NCBI GenBank assembly: GCA_964473745.1
Contig: CAYYQE010000002.1
Location: 1-64,000, forward strand
Direction of reading: 5' to 3'
Length of the DNA stretch: 64,000 nucleotides
DNA from: JABJMC01 sp964473745
GTDB taxonomy: Bacteria; Patescibacteriota; Gracilibacteria; UBA1369; UBA12473
Within the stretch, counting starts at the first letter, position 1; each line of letters starts with the position of its first letter. The position numbers were made by a program, and so were the translations under genes. The notes beneath the pieces are model-generated. The model was not told the origin of the DNA. It was given only the letters and a program-made list of their open reading frames with translations, and did not search any database. Positions 15,592 to 24,313 of the stretch are shown here, piece by piece.

Positions 15592-18500
15592 TTAATTATT
15601 GCTGCCACGACCACGACGGCTACGGCGGTGCAAAAGCCAGTTAGTAACAAAGGAGCTTCCTAAACTAAATAAACGATCCGCAGAAAGCCACGAACGCCAG
15701 CCAGTAGTGGCTACCGCAGTCCCATCACCATCCGCATCACCATCGGTCGGACCTTCAATTAGCGGTTGGCGAACGCCGCGGTCGGCCTGGGCCTCGGAAA
15801 TCGTCATAAAATGGCCAGGATTGCCACTAACATCACCGGTAAGTTGTTCACCAAGCATCGAGGCAAATAACGCGGCTTTATCTGTTGGGGCATTTGGTGC
15901 ACTTAATTTTTTGCGGACCAAAGCCGTGCAATAAACAGCCTCGAGCCGTTCCAATAAATACACAATTTTGGCACTGTCTTTTAAGCGTAGACGAGCCCCA
16001 CTTTTAGCATCCATGGCCAATGGCCGCACATGATCATCAATTAATTCGCGCAGTGATTCTAGACTCAACACCGCGGTATCGCCTTCGCCTACCCAGCTCG
16101 CTATTTCAGATAGGGGAGTGTTAAGTCGCAATTTTTCTAATTGTCGGAATTTTGGATTAGTTAACAAATGGTCAATGCGATATTCATCAAAACTGCGCGG
16201 AGCCTTGCCCATAACAATATCTTTTTGCTCGCGAACCCATTGCACAACTCCCGATGGAGTAGACGCATTTTCCGCTAAACGACGGATTCGACGCGCATAA
16301 ACCGCTCGATTTCGGGCGGTATTTACCATCAGCAAAGCCGAAACCATTGATCGGAATTTCCTTTCTTCTGGATCCCCAAACTTTTTCATATATTCCGGAT
16401 CAGTCATGTGTAACTGACGTAGCGTTTCAATGGGGGTGAGATTGTTCGTAGGACGGCCAGCATGAGCTTGGCGAGTCGCTTTGGCCTGAGACACCCCTCG
16501 CACGGCTTCCGTATATTCAGTCTCAAGTTGTTGGAAATTTAAATAATGAGCGTCTTTAAGATCTGTTTTGGTAGTTCCGGTAGGTAATTCAGTAGTTTTA
16601 TATTTTTCAAAAGCTAGCGTGGGATCAAAGCGCTCATCAAATTTTCTCTGGTCATCAATTTGCGTTTGATCAAGAGCTCTTTTGTCAGTTTCCCAGGTTG
16701 CAAATCGGGTTGTGTGGTCCGCCATCAACGCCGCTGGGGCGTCAGTCAAAGATTTCATAGCTGCATCCCAGGCCGCCTGATCAGCAACCGCTGAAAGGGC
16801 GAGAGGACCTGAATTAACAACTGAAAAAAGACCTTTGATAGTCGCATCAGCGTGGTTAATCTGCCGGTTAAAGGCGGTCGTGTAACCAGCTCTTAAGCGA
16901 CGACTCTTGGCGGTTAATTGACCTAATTTAGTTTGAGCTTGTTGATGTTCGCTTTGAAGAGTTTGGAGTTGCGCTTCCATAGCCTGCAGTCGTGTTTCGC
17001 GCGGGTCGGCCATGGGAGCCATCGGCATAAGATTAGGTGCCGCCGGAGCAGGAGGTTTATTGCTAATATCATCTTTTAAAGCTTGGATACTCTTTTCTAA
17101 AGCGAGTTTGTCGGCTTCAAATCGGCGAATTTCAGCTTGTTCATCCTGTTCCGCTTGTTGAAGTTCATTTTCAAATCTTTGGAATCGGTCCTTTCTCTCT
17201 TGAAGAAGCTTCGGATTATTATCACTTGGATCTGCTTCTTGTTTTTGGATCTTTCGCCTCGTATAGCCAATCCTATTTTTAAGTTTACGAACCTCTTCAG
17301 CGCGGACGGTGCGAGCTAACTCGCGTCCAGTTTCTAAATCTTGCAGCTCCCTTTCTTGTCTTTGTAAAAGATCTTCGCGTGGGTCAGGCGTAGCATTAGG
17401 GGCCGCACTAGGAGTTGGTGCTGGTGGCGGAGTAGAGCTTATCTGACCACGAAGCGTTCCGACAGCTTGCTCTTGTTTTTTTGCGCGTCCATCAAGCTCG
17501 TCTACCTCACCCTTTTTAGTGAAGCGTTCTTCTTCAGCTTCAATAATTTTAATAATTGCATCCGCGGCTGGTTGATAACGGTTCAAAGTAGTTTCTCTTT
17601 CCGCCATTAGGCGAGATTTTTCTGCTTTTTTGCGGTCGAATTTACGTTTTTCCGCATCACGAAATTTCTTTATAGGTTCATAGAATTTTCCAACTTCGGT
17701 TAAACGTTCTTCGGCTTTGGTTACGTCCCCGCCCACAGCCTCGGTATGTAATTCCTTTAAACGGGCCAGAGGTTGTTCATCGGGAGCCAGAGGGGGCTTG
17801 CCCGGAACGGGTCGAGTTGTCGGCCGTCTTAAATAAGCCAAAACAGCAATCATATCCGGAGTAGCTTCAATTTTTCCGCTCCCACTTTTGTCTTTAGGGA
17901 TTAAATCTTCTCCCATTAGGTCTCGCAAAGTATCTCTTAAATCAGCTCGACTAGCATCATTAACCCAGTTCAAGTTTTCCTGTGGATGGAAAATTGTTAA
18001 ATGTGGAGCAGTGCGCACCAGTGTTTCTCGGAAAACCTCTTTCCCTTCGTTAGTAAGCACTTTATTAGGGTCAGCATGATCAAATTCCCTTCCTTGCATA
18101 TTTACACGGAAGAAACGCTTAACTCGGTGGCGCAAAACCCATTGATATAGGGTGTAATTTTTTTTGTCGCGCTCTGATACACGGGATTTGGGGATGATTG
18201 GATCGGCCTGTCGGGTAGGGGACAGCGAAAACTGTTTCATCTTAGATTCAACACCTTCAACCTCTGTTTTGGAGGCATTAGCCGCTTGTGCAGCAGCCGT
18301 AAGCCTGGTTGCTATTCCAGAGTCATTCGGATCCCTGTTAAACATTCGCAGGGCCTCTTCAGCCTCGCTTTTCGCCCGTGATGCCTGACTAGCGGCCTTT
18401 TCTGTCTGTTGCCAAATATCGTTTGCTTTCGCGGTGATATCTTCGGCTAATTTTGCCTTAGCTTTAGCCATAATTATCACCGCTGGGCTCGCCCCTGACT

Positions 18501-20409
18501 GGGTTAGTCTATTGACAGCTTCATTGGCAGCATATGCTCTGATATCCATCCTATTAACAAGGATTTCGGTTGCATCTCCTGCCTGGCGGGTTTTTTTCTG
18601 GGCATTTGTTGAGGTTGTCACCAAATTTCTTATCACTGCTTGAGAAGGTCTAACAGTTGTTGCCGCTTGAGTAACTTTATCCATTTGCTCCACGCTTGAT
18701 TTTGCCGCAACAAGCGCTGTTGAAGAATTTCTAACGGCCAAACCTGGCTCAATTACTTCGTTGGCCATTTTTTGTATAGCCCCATCGGCTAACTGGGCTG
18801 CCCCAGCAGCCTGACTAGAGGCCTGGACAGCGCTCCAAGTTTTAGCTTGTAGATCATCAAACGCTTTTTTAGCCTCAGCTTCTTTTTTAGCAGCATCACT
18901 GGCTAGCGTCTGAACTCGTTCTTCAAGAGTTTTAGCTAATGCTTCAGCGGCAACCGCTTTGGCCTCAGCGGCTGCTATCACGTCCGGGGTTGTAGCTGTA
19001 ACAACCGCAGCTCGTTTGTCGGTTGCGTCGGTTCGCGCCTTGGCTGCATCGGCCGTTGTTGAAGTAATTAGTACCTCAGCGGCAACCACTTCGGCCTCGG
19101 CGTCAGAACTAGCATTAAATGCTGTCATAGCGGCAGCAGACGCTTCTTTAGCGGCTTGTGCCTTGGTAGCCGCGTCTTTCACCAGTGTTTTAACCTGATT
19201 CTTAGTAATTTCAGCAAAGGCCTCCGCTTCAATTGCTTTAGCCTCGGCTGCTGCTATCACGTCAGGATTTGCCCCTTTTCGAATAGCCGTAATAGCTGCA
19301 GTTCGTGCGGCAGTCGCAGACGTCGCTGTTGACTTGGCTAGTGCCTCCACAGCAGTTTGCGTTATTTTCGCTTTTGAATTCATTCTAGTTACCGCGACCA
19401 TCACAGCAGCCATGCCCGTTTCGGATGGAGAGGTTGGTATTTCTTTTTTGGAAACATTAAAAGCTGCGCCGGCAAGCCTACTAGTCGCGGCAATTTTCTT
19501 AGGTACTTCAGCTGGCATTGCGGTTTCAACTGCATAGGCGGCGGTTTTAGCTTCAGTGGTCATTTTCAAAACCTTTATAGCCTGTTTTTGGGCCGTATCA
19601 GCAAGCTTTGCTATTGCCTCTGCTTCCTTAATTTGAACAATTATATCAGCTTTATCGTAAGGAGGTACTCTCTTAACCTTACCTCGAAGGCCCTCGGCTG
19701 TAGCTTCAGTTGCAGCAGCCAGACCCTCCGCCGTGGTTTTGGCAATAGTTGCTCTATTTTCGGCGGTATCAGCCGCTTCTTTTAAAGGCTCTAAGCCAAC
19801 GTTTATAGATACCTTTCCAGCGGTGTTAGCTGCCAACACCAATTTTCTTAAAGCTTCAGTTGCTTCACCTTTAGTAATCCGGGCCTCTCTTCGCTGATCG
19901 GCATCAAATTTCTCTAACTTTAGAGCAATATCTTCTCTTACAACAGTTTCCGCAGACTCCATCGCCGCATCAGACGCATTAACTTTCCTTACTCTATCCA
20001 ACGCCTTTCCACTAGCTACACTCTCCTTACTAATTTGGCTTTGTTTTTGCCCTAGCGAACGATTTATAACCTTCACCTTCCCCTGATCTTGTTTTAATAT
20101 TTTCGCCAATTCTGCCTCGGGCATATCGTGGATAATTCCAAATTCCGCTTCTAGGGCGGCAGCTTCTCGATCCCAAATAACCCGATAAGCAATTGGGTCG
20201 GTAACAGCAGTTATTTTTTTAAGATTTCTTTTTCGAATAGAATCTATCGGAATTTCGCCGTCAGCATCAGGCTGGGACATACGATCCCAAACTGCGTCCG
20301 CCTCCGCTTGGCCAGGCGCAACTCCCTCCAAACTCCAGTCACCTTCCAGAAGGTCACGCTGTGCAGCATCATAAGCCGCCTGTCCGTGTTTTATGTCGGA
20401 TGTTTGCAT
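15592..20409 (-). CDS. Giant Ala-rich coiled-coil protein, unrecognised (1605 aa)
   Basis: No family recognised. The first ~700 residues are Ala/Lys/Glu/Thr-rich helix with imperfect ~93-residue repeats built around P-D-V-I-A-A-A-E-A-K-A. A charged region and two long coiled coils (about 950-1250) follow, separated by Pro/Ala linkers and ending in Gln-rich heptads. The last ~350 residues look globular and finish with an Arg-rich tail. The ATG at 20409 is preferred over an in-frame ATG at 20469, because a good promoter (20458-20430) lies inside that 20-codon extension and the extension looks non-coding. There is no signal peptide. A filament or cytoskeleton-like role is possible but unproven. 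Confidence 0.7.
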   Translation of the reverse strand: MQTSDIKHGQAAYDAAQRDLLEGDWSLEGVAPGQAEADAVWDRMSQPDADGEIPIDSIRKRNLKKITAVTDPIAYRVIWDREAAALEAEFGIIHDMPEAELAKILKQDQGKVKVINRSLGQKQSQISKESVASGKALDRVRKVNASDAAMESAETVVREDIALKLEKFDADQRREARITKGEATEALRKLVLAANTAGKVSINVGLEPLKEAADTAENRATIAKTTAEGLAAATEATAEGLRGKVKRVPPYDKADIIVQIKEAEAIAKLADTAQKQAIKVLKMTTEAKTAAYAVETAMPAEVPKKIAATSRLAGAAFNVSKKEIPTSPSETGMAAVMVAVTRMNSKAKITQTAVEALAKSTATSATAARTAAITAIRKGANPDVIAAAEAKAIEAEAFAEITKNQVKTLVKDAATKAQAAKEASAAAMTAFNASSDAEAEVVAAEVLITSTTADAAKARTDATDKRAAVVTATTPDVIAAAEAKAVAAEALAKTLEERVQTLASDAAKKEAEAKKAFDDLQAKTWSAVQASSQAAGAAQLADGAIQKMANEVIEPGLAVRNSSTALVAAKSSVEQMDKVTQAATTVRPSQAVIRNLVTTSTNAQKKTRQAGDATEILVNRMDIRAYAANEAVNRLTQSGASPAVIIMAKAKAKLAEDITAKANDIWQQTEKAASQASRAKSEAEEALRMFNRDPNDSGIATRLTAAAQAANASKTEVEGVESKMKQFSLSPTRQADPIIPKSRVSERDKKNYTLYQWVLRHRVKRFFRVNMQGREFDHADPNKVLTNEGKEVFRETLVRTAPHLTIFHPQENLNWVNDASRADLRDTLRDLMGEDLIPKDKSGSGKIEATPDMIAVLAYLRRPTTRPVPGKPPLAPDEQPLARLKELHTEAVGGDVTKAEERLTEVGKFYEPIKKFRDAEKRKFDRKKAEKSRLMAERETTLNRYQPAADAIIKIIEAEEERFTKKGEVDELDGRAKKQEQAVGTLRGQISSTPPPAPTPSAAPNATPDPREDLLQRQERELQDLETGRELARTVRAEEVRKLKNRIGYTRRKIQKQEADPSDNNPKLLQERKDRFQRFENELQQAEQDEQAEIRRFEADKLALEKSIQALKDDISNKPPAPAAPNLMPMAPMADPRETRLQAMEAQLQTLQSEHQQAQTKLGQLTAKSRRLRAGYTTAFNRQINHADATIKGLFSVVNSGPLALSAVADQAAWDAAMKSLTDAPAALMADHTTRFATWETDKRALDQTQIDDQRKFDERFDPTLAFEKYKTTELPTGTTKTDLKDAHYLNFQQLETEYTEAVRGVSQAKATRQAHAGRPTNNLTPIETLRQLHMTDPEYMKKFGDPEERKFRSMVSALLMVNTARNRAVYARRIRRLAENASTPSGVVQWVREQKDIVMGKAPRSFDEYRIDHLLTNPKFRQLEKLRLNTPLSEIASWVGEGDTAVLSLESLRELIDDHVRPLAMDAKSGARLRLKDSAKIVYLLERLEAVYCTALVRKKLSAPNAPTDKAALFASMLGEQLTGDVSGNPGHFMTISEAQADRGVRQPLIEGPTDGDADGDGTAVATTGWRSWLSADRLFSLGSSFVTNWLLHRRSRRGRGSNN
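18962..19268 (-). repeat. Imperfect 279-bp internal repeat in the coiled-coil gene
   Basis: A near-identical ~26-bp core beginning at 18962 and again at 19241 (279 bp = 93 codons apart) encodes P-D-V-I-A-A-A-E-A-K-A. A more diverged relative encodes S-P-A-V-I-I-M-A-K-A-K-A near 18475. The gene region grew by in-frame duplication. Confidence 0.6.
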
Positions 20410-20429
20410 AGGTTTTTTTATTCTTCTAT

Positions 20430-20458
20430 ATTCTAACATAAATTTACAAAATTGGCAA
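20430..20458 (-). promoter_or_regulatory. Promoter of the giant-protein operon
   Basis: TTGCCA-N17-TAGAAT on the minus strand; transcription would start about 15-20 nt before the ATG at 20409, which decides that start. Confidence 0.6.
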
Positions 20459-20494
20459 CCCATTGTCAAGTTAATTGTTTTGTTCTAAAATCAT

Positions 20495-20523
20495 TTGCCA
20501 AACCTCCTAAAGCCACGTAGCAT
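20495..20523 (+). promoter_or_regulatory. Promoter of tig
   Basis: TTGCCA-N17-TAGCAT on the plus strand, 23 nt before the tig ATG. It is divergent from the giant-operon promoter, which has the same -35 hexamer. Confidence 0.55.
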
Positions 20524-20546
20524 AAAATCAATTTAATCTTATATTT

Positions 20547-21824
20547 ATGAAAGTCACTGTTTCTAAACCTGAAAAATCAACTGTCACTATTACCATCGAA
20601 GCCGCCGAAGGGGACTTAACCAAGCATTTAAAGCAAGCGGCTGCCGAACTTTCCAAAGAAGTTAAAATTGATGGATTTCGGAAAGGAAAAATTCCCAAAG
20701 ACGTTTTGGAAAAACACGTTGGCAAAGAAGTGATCCGGGCTCATGGGCTCGAAATGGCTATCCCACATCTCTATGCTGAGGCTGTTATCGAAGAAAAAAT
20801 TCAAGTAGTAGCTCGACCAGAGATTAGCGTTAAATCCAACGATCCTTTTACGTTCGAGGCCAAGGTTGCCATTCTTCCAGAAGTGAAAATTTCGGGACAT
20901 GAAAAGATTAAGGTTCCCAAAAAAGACACAACTGTAACCAAAGAAGATCTCGAAGAAGTAGTTAATTATTTCCGAAAACAAGGAGCAACTTACCCGGACG
21001 TTAAACGGGCCGCCAAAAAAGGGGATCGCGTTGAAGTAGATTTCGATGGCTTTGACCCCGAGGGAGATGTTCCTTTAGAAGGGACAAGCAGTAAAAATCA
21101 TCCCGTAGTATTAGGGGAAGGGGGATTAATCCCAGGCTTTGAAGAAGAAATTACTGGTATGAAGGCTGGCGAAGAAAAAGAATTTGAAATCAAATTCCCA
21201 AAGGATTACCACTCGGACAAATTCAAAGGGAAAAAAGTTAAATTCAAAATCAAACTTCACAAAGTCCAAGAAGTAGAACTCCCCGAGATAACTAAAGATT
21301 GGGTCAAAAAAATGACTGGGAAAGAGATGGGGCCAGACGAGTTCCGCGAGGAAGTCAAAGAAAACCTCACCAAAGAACGCGACCAACAAGTAAAGCAACA
21401 GCGCGAAGCCGAGTTTTTTGAAGAACTAACAAAGCTGGCTAAAGTCGATATCCCAGAAGCGCTTATAGAAGAGGAAATTGACTTTATTCTTGATAGAACT
21501 AAAATGGAGTTGGAATCGCGCGGGCTCTCCTGGGATCAATACGAAAAATACCTAGAAGAGCAAAAACGCGACATCAGGCAAGACAAGCGTTCCCAAGCCG
21601 AAAAACAGGTTACGTTAAGACTTGTCCTGAATCACCTCTACAAGGTTGAAAAAATCGAACCAACAGACAAGGAAATAAAAGAAGAGGTTGAGAAAATGCT
21701 CGTTCGTTATCCACGGTCCGAGCAAGACAAAGTCCGCACCAACTATGAAAAGGGTCAGCAGGGGTATGCGCAAATTCATAATGCGATTTGCCTCGACCGA
21801 TTCCTCAAAAAATATCTTTCTTAA
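20547..21824 (+). CDS. tig: Trigger factor, ribosome-associated chaperone
   Basis: 425 aa with the three trigger-factor parts. The N-terminal ribosome-binding domain (1-~115) has the G-F-R-K-G-K-I-P loop that docks on ribosomal protein L23. An FKBP-type prolyl isomerase domain (~150-240) contains V-D-F-D-G-F and G-E-G-G-L-I-P-G-F-E-E. The C-terminal helical cradle holds the chaperone arms. Length is normal. It binds nascent chains at the tunnel exit. A small LapA-like membrane gene follows 17 bp downstream. The 5' region is divergent from the giant-protein operon. Confidence 0.97.
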   Translation: MKVTVSKPEKSTVTITIEAAEGDLTKHLKQAAAELSKEVKIDGFRKGKIPKDVLEKHVGKEVIRAHGLEMAIPHLYAEAVIEEKIQVVARPEISVKSNDPFTFEAKVAILPEVKISGHEKIKVPKKDTTVTKEDLEEVVNYFRKQGATYPDVKRAAKKGDRVEVDFDGFDPEGDVPLEGTSSKNHPVVLGEGGLIPGFEEEITGMKAGEEKEFEIKFPKDYHSDKFKGKKVKFKIKLHKVQEVELPEITKDWVKKMTGKEMGPDEFREEVKENLTKERDQQVKQQREAEFFEELTKLAKVDIPEALIEEEIDFILDRTKMELESRGLSWDQYEKYLEEQKRDIRQDKRSQAEKQVTLRLVLNHLYKVEKIEPTDKEIKEEVEKMLVRYPRSEQDKVRTNYEKGQQGYAQIHNAICLDRFLKKYLS

Positions 21825-21841
21825 AATCTAGCCCTCTCACT

Positions 21842-22096
21842 ATGCGCGTCCTTTACCTCGTTGGATCAATCATCAGTTTTGTTGTTGTTCTGGTTTTGGC
21901 GTTTGAAAATATTCAAGCTTCTTGTAACCAGCTAAATTTCTTCTTTTGGGAATTGAATTCTAGCATTGCTCCTACCTTTGTTTTATTTGGAGCCGCTATT
22001 ATCGGTATGATTACCGGTGGATTTTTGACTTTACTGGCTACTTCAGTTTTGAGTGAGCCGGAGGAAGACGAAGATGATGAAGATTTTGAGGCCTAG
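21842..22096 (+). CDS. LapA-like (DUF1049) small membrane protein
   Basis: 84 aa with two membrane helices (about 5-23 and 43-66) separated by a short loop with an N-Q-L-N-F-F-F-W motif, ending in an acidic tail (Glu/Asp-rich). This is the layout of the LapA/DUF1049 family. The ATG at 21842 is used because the hydrophobic segment starts there, although the frame extends upstream into tig. In Proteobacteria LapA helps lipopolysaccharide assembly, but that role is not expected here. It shares the tig transcript and ends at a strong terminator. Confidence 0.7.
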   Translation: MRVLYLVGSIISFVVVLVLAFENIQASCNQLNFFFWELNSSIAPTFVLFGAAIIGMITGGFLTLLATSVLSEPEEDEDDEDFEA

Positions 22097-22117
22097 AATT
22101 CACACAAAAACACGTAG

Positions 22118-22150
22118 AAAACAGCCCCTTTAAAAGGGCTGTTTTTGTTT
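22118..22150 (+). terminator. Rho-independent terminator of tig operon
   Basis: AAAACAGCCCCTTT and AAAGGGGCTG-like arms (AACAGCCC/GGGCTGTT) form a tight stem followed by TTTTTGTTT. Confidence 0.85.
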
Positions 22151-22324
22151 CTGAATAAAGGAAAGAAGGTGATCAATAAAAGTATACAGTCTTTTAACTA
22201 AGAGCTCAGAAGTGAACAAAAAAATAATACAGATCAAGAACCCAAATAAAAGGTTCAGTCAACAAAAAAGGAAAGAGAACCTAACCTGTAAAATAAAAAG
22301 TGAATAAAAAAAGCGAACAAACTC

Positions 22325-22381
22325 TTGATTTTCGAAAACAAAACTTATACATTCATTGCATAGTGCACAAAATATGTGTAC
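22325..22381 (+). promoter_or_regulatory. Promoter and possible autoregulatory operator of HTH gene
   Basis: TTGATT-N17-TACATT (22325-22353), then an inverted repeat GTGCACA-N5-TGTGTAC (22363-22381, one mismatch) just before the ATG at 22388. The repeat sits at the transcription start, where a winged-helix repressor would block its own gene. The rest of 22151-22324 is AT-rich and holds nothing else I can see. Confidence 0.45.
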
Positions 22382-22387
22382 AACTAG

Positions 22388-22966
22388 ATGCTTGTTCCTA
22401 TGCTCTTAAAGCGCCTTTTCACTTCACAGACTCGCGTAAAACTTCTTACCCTGTTTCTAACGAATCCCGAGGAGGAATATTTTATTCGCGAGCTTACCAG
22501 GCGACTTGATGAACAAATAAATTCTGTTCGGAGGGAGCTAGATAATCTGAAGAAATTTGGGCTCCTTAGAAGCCGTATGAAAAATCGTAAAAAATTCTAC
22601 GTAGTAAATCCCAAATTCCCATTATTATCAGAATTACAGAGTATTATCCTAAAAAGCACCGACCAAAACGCCAAAGTAGTCGAAGCAATCTTAAAATTGG
22701 GGCAAGTTGATTTACTTTTGCTTTCGGGATTTTTTCTTAAAAAAGATTCCGAAGTGGATTTACTATTAGTCGGCGAAATGGACAAAGATGTTTTACAAAG
22801 CTTCCTCGATAAAGAGGTTAATTCCGATCGAGCAATTAAATACACGTCTTTAACTCGGGAAGATTTCATTTATCGAATTAAGTGTAATGACCGTTTTATC
22901 AAGGATTTACTTACCGATCCGGAAAACATGATTGCGCATAATCAGCTTCAAAACGCTCTTTCTTGA
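22388..22966 (+). CDS. Winged-helix regulator with degenerate nucleotidyltransferase-like domain
   Basis: 192 aa. Residues 1-75 form a winged-helix DNA-binding domain (ArsR/MarR-like) with I-R-E-L-T-R-R-L...I-N-S-V-R-R-E-L recognition helix. Residues ~95-190 resemble the small nucleotidyltransferase fold that often follows such HTHs. The usual G-S-x(n)-S-D-x-D-L catalytic motif reads G-F-F-L-K-K-D-S-E-V-D-L-L, so the Ser and one metal-binding Asp are lost and it is probably inactive, perhaps a ligand sensor. It ends with TGA. It stands alone after the tig terminator. The DNA-binding call is firm, the second domain moderately so. Confidence 0.7.
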   Translation: MLVPMLLKRLFTSQTRVKLLTLFLTNPEEEYFIRELTRRLDEQINSVRRELDNLKKFGLLRSRMKNRKKFYVVNPKFPLLSELQSIILKSTDQNAKVVEAILKLGQVDLLLLSGFFLKKDSEVDLLLVGEMDKDVLQSFLDKEVNSDRAIKYTSLTREDFIYRIKCNDRFIKDLLTDPENMIAHNQLQNALS

Positions 22967-22988
22967 GTTAACCTTAAAAAAATTTGCC

Positions 22989-23017
22989 TTTACAACCATG
23001 CCTTGCTTCCCTATAAT
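22989..23017 (+). promoter_or_regulatory. Promoter of rplS
   Basis: TTTACA-N17-TATAAT, 41 nt before the rplS ATG at 23058. Confidence 0.7.
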
Positions 23018-23057
23018 CGGGCAGTCTTAATCTCAAAAAAATCTCAAAAAATCCATC

Positions 23058-23729
23058 ATGAATCAACAATTACTTTCGCACGTTCAGCAAAAATCTCTTC
23101 AAAAGAGAGTCCCACCAATTCGTCCCGGGAATACGGTGCGAGTTCATCAAAAAATTGTTGAATCAACTAAAGATGGATCCAAGGAGCGCATCCAGCTTTT
23201 TGAGGGGCTAGTGATTGCCGTAAACAGCGGCACCGGAACAGATAAAACTTTTACAGTTCGCAAAATTGCCAGTGGGGTCGGAGTAGAAAAGATTTTCCCA
23301 GTTCACTCCAGCAATATTGCCAAAATTGAAGTACTTAGAAATTCAAAAATTCGCCGTTCAAAACTATATTTCATGCGGGATCGAACCGGTAAAAGCGCTC
23401 GACTAAAAGAAGCCAAACTTTTGGGTTGTGATTTTTCAGAGGAGGAAGAAGTAACCGAAGAAGCAATTCAAGAAGCAGTAGTGGCCGCCAAAGAAGCTGA
23501 AGAGGCAGAAAAGGTTGCCAAAGAGGAGGCTGGCGAAGAACCAGCCGCCGAAGAACCAGCCGCCGAAGAACCAGCCGCCGAAGAACCAGCCGCCGTTGAA
23601 GAACCGGCGGAAGTAGAACCCGAAGCAGTAGAAGCCGCTCCAGAAGAAACTACTCCAGAAGAAACACCCGAGGTTGCGCCTGAGCCGGAAGCAGCAACCG
23701 AAGAACCCGAGGAAGAGAAATCTGCCTAA
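23058..23729 (+). CDS. rplS: Ribosomal protein L19 with long acidic C-terminal extension
   Basis: Residues 1-~118 are a normal bacterial L19 (P-P-I-R-P-G-N-T-V-R-V...R-I-Q-L-F-E-G-L-V-I-A...V-E-K-I-F-P...S-K-L-Y-F-M-R-D). They continue without a break into ~105 residues of Glu/Ala/Pro, including four exact E-E-P-A-A repeats, giving 223 aa against a usual 115-130. L19 sits at the subunit interface; an acidic tail there is unusual. It is followed 9 bp later by rnhB, a common bacterial neighbour. Frame and composition are continuous, so I see no sign of a frameshift. Confidence 0.95.
   Translation: MNQQLLSHVQQKSLQKRVPPIRPGNTVRVHQKIVESTKDGSKERIQLFEGLVIAVNSGTGTDKTFTVRKIASGVGVEKIFPVHSSNIAKIEVLRNSKIRRSKLYFMRDRTGKSARLKEAKLLGCDFSEEEEVTEEAIQEAVVAAKEAEEAEKVAKEEAGEEPAAEEPAAEEPAAEEPAAVEEPAEVEPEAVEAAPEETTPEETPEVAPEPEAATEEPEEEKSA
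23535..23594 (+). repeat. Four exact 15-bp tandem repeats in rplS
   Basis: GAAGAACCAGCCGCC occurs four times head to tail, encoding E-E-P-A-A. In-frame repeats like these can change copy number by slippage. Confidence 0.9.
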
Positions 23730-23737
23730 CCATTGGA

Positions 23738-24307
23738 ATGACCTCCCAAAAACAAGTGATCGCTGGGATGGATGAAGCTGGTCGGGGACCATGGGCTGGG
23801 CCAGTAGTGGCTGCAGCGGTAATTTTGCCTAAAGGTATTCATTTACCAGGCTTAAACGATTCAAAAAAAGTAACTCTAGCTAAGCGGGAGCAGCTTTATG
23901 CAAAAATCACCCAGAGAGCCGAGTGGGGGATTGGTCAGGCCTCCCACAAGGAAATTGACCGCCACGGCCTCTTAAAAGCCACTGAATTAGCTTTTAGACG
24001 TGCTTTAAAAGCACTACCAGCCCTTCCAAACCATATCTATATAGATGGGCGAGATGCTTTTACTTTTTCAGTATCACACACTTCTGTTGTTAGAGGAGAT
24101 CAAAAAATACGCTGTATAAAAGCCGCTTCTATCTTGGCCAAAGTAACGAGGGATAGGCTAATGAGTAAGTATGGGGTAAAATTTCCACACTACCATTTTG
24201 AAAAGCACAAAGGTTATGGAACTCTCAAACACCGAAATGCTCTCAAAAAACATGGTATTACACCCTGGCACCGGCGCAGTTTTAAGCCTGTTCAACCTCA
24301 TATCTAA
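23738..24307 (+). CDS. rnhB: Ribonuclease HII
   Basis: 189 aa with the RNase HII signature D-E-A-G-R-G-P-W-A-G-P near residue 11 (catalytic Asp-Glu), Y-I-D-G near 100 and A-S-I-L-A-K-V-T-R-D near 130, all acidic residues present. It cuts RNA in RNA/DNA hybrids and single ribonucleotides in DNA. It starts 9 bp after rplS, an arrangement found widely in bacteria. It is probably translated from the rplS transcript; csaB follows 6 bp later. Confidence 0.96.
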   Translation: MTSQKQVIAGMDEAGRGPWAGPVVAAAVILPKGIHLPGLNDSKKVTLAKREQLYAKITQRAEWGIGQASHKEIDRHGLLKATELAFRRALKALPALPNHIYIDGRDAFTFSVSHTSVVRGDQKIRCIKAASILAKVTRDRLMSKYGVKFPHYHFEKHKGYGTLKHRNALKKHGITPWHRRSFKPVQPHI

Positions 24308-24313
24308 TTCTAT

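Noticed and set aside
20410..20469. 20-codon N-terminal extension of the giant coiled-coil protein
   Set aside because: It contains the promoter boxes for the gene and has no ribosome site.
23535..23594. CRISPR-like array
   Set aside because: Repeats are 15 bp, contiguous, without spacers, and in frame in rplS.
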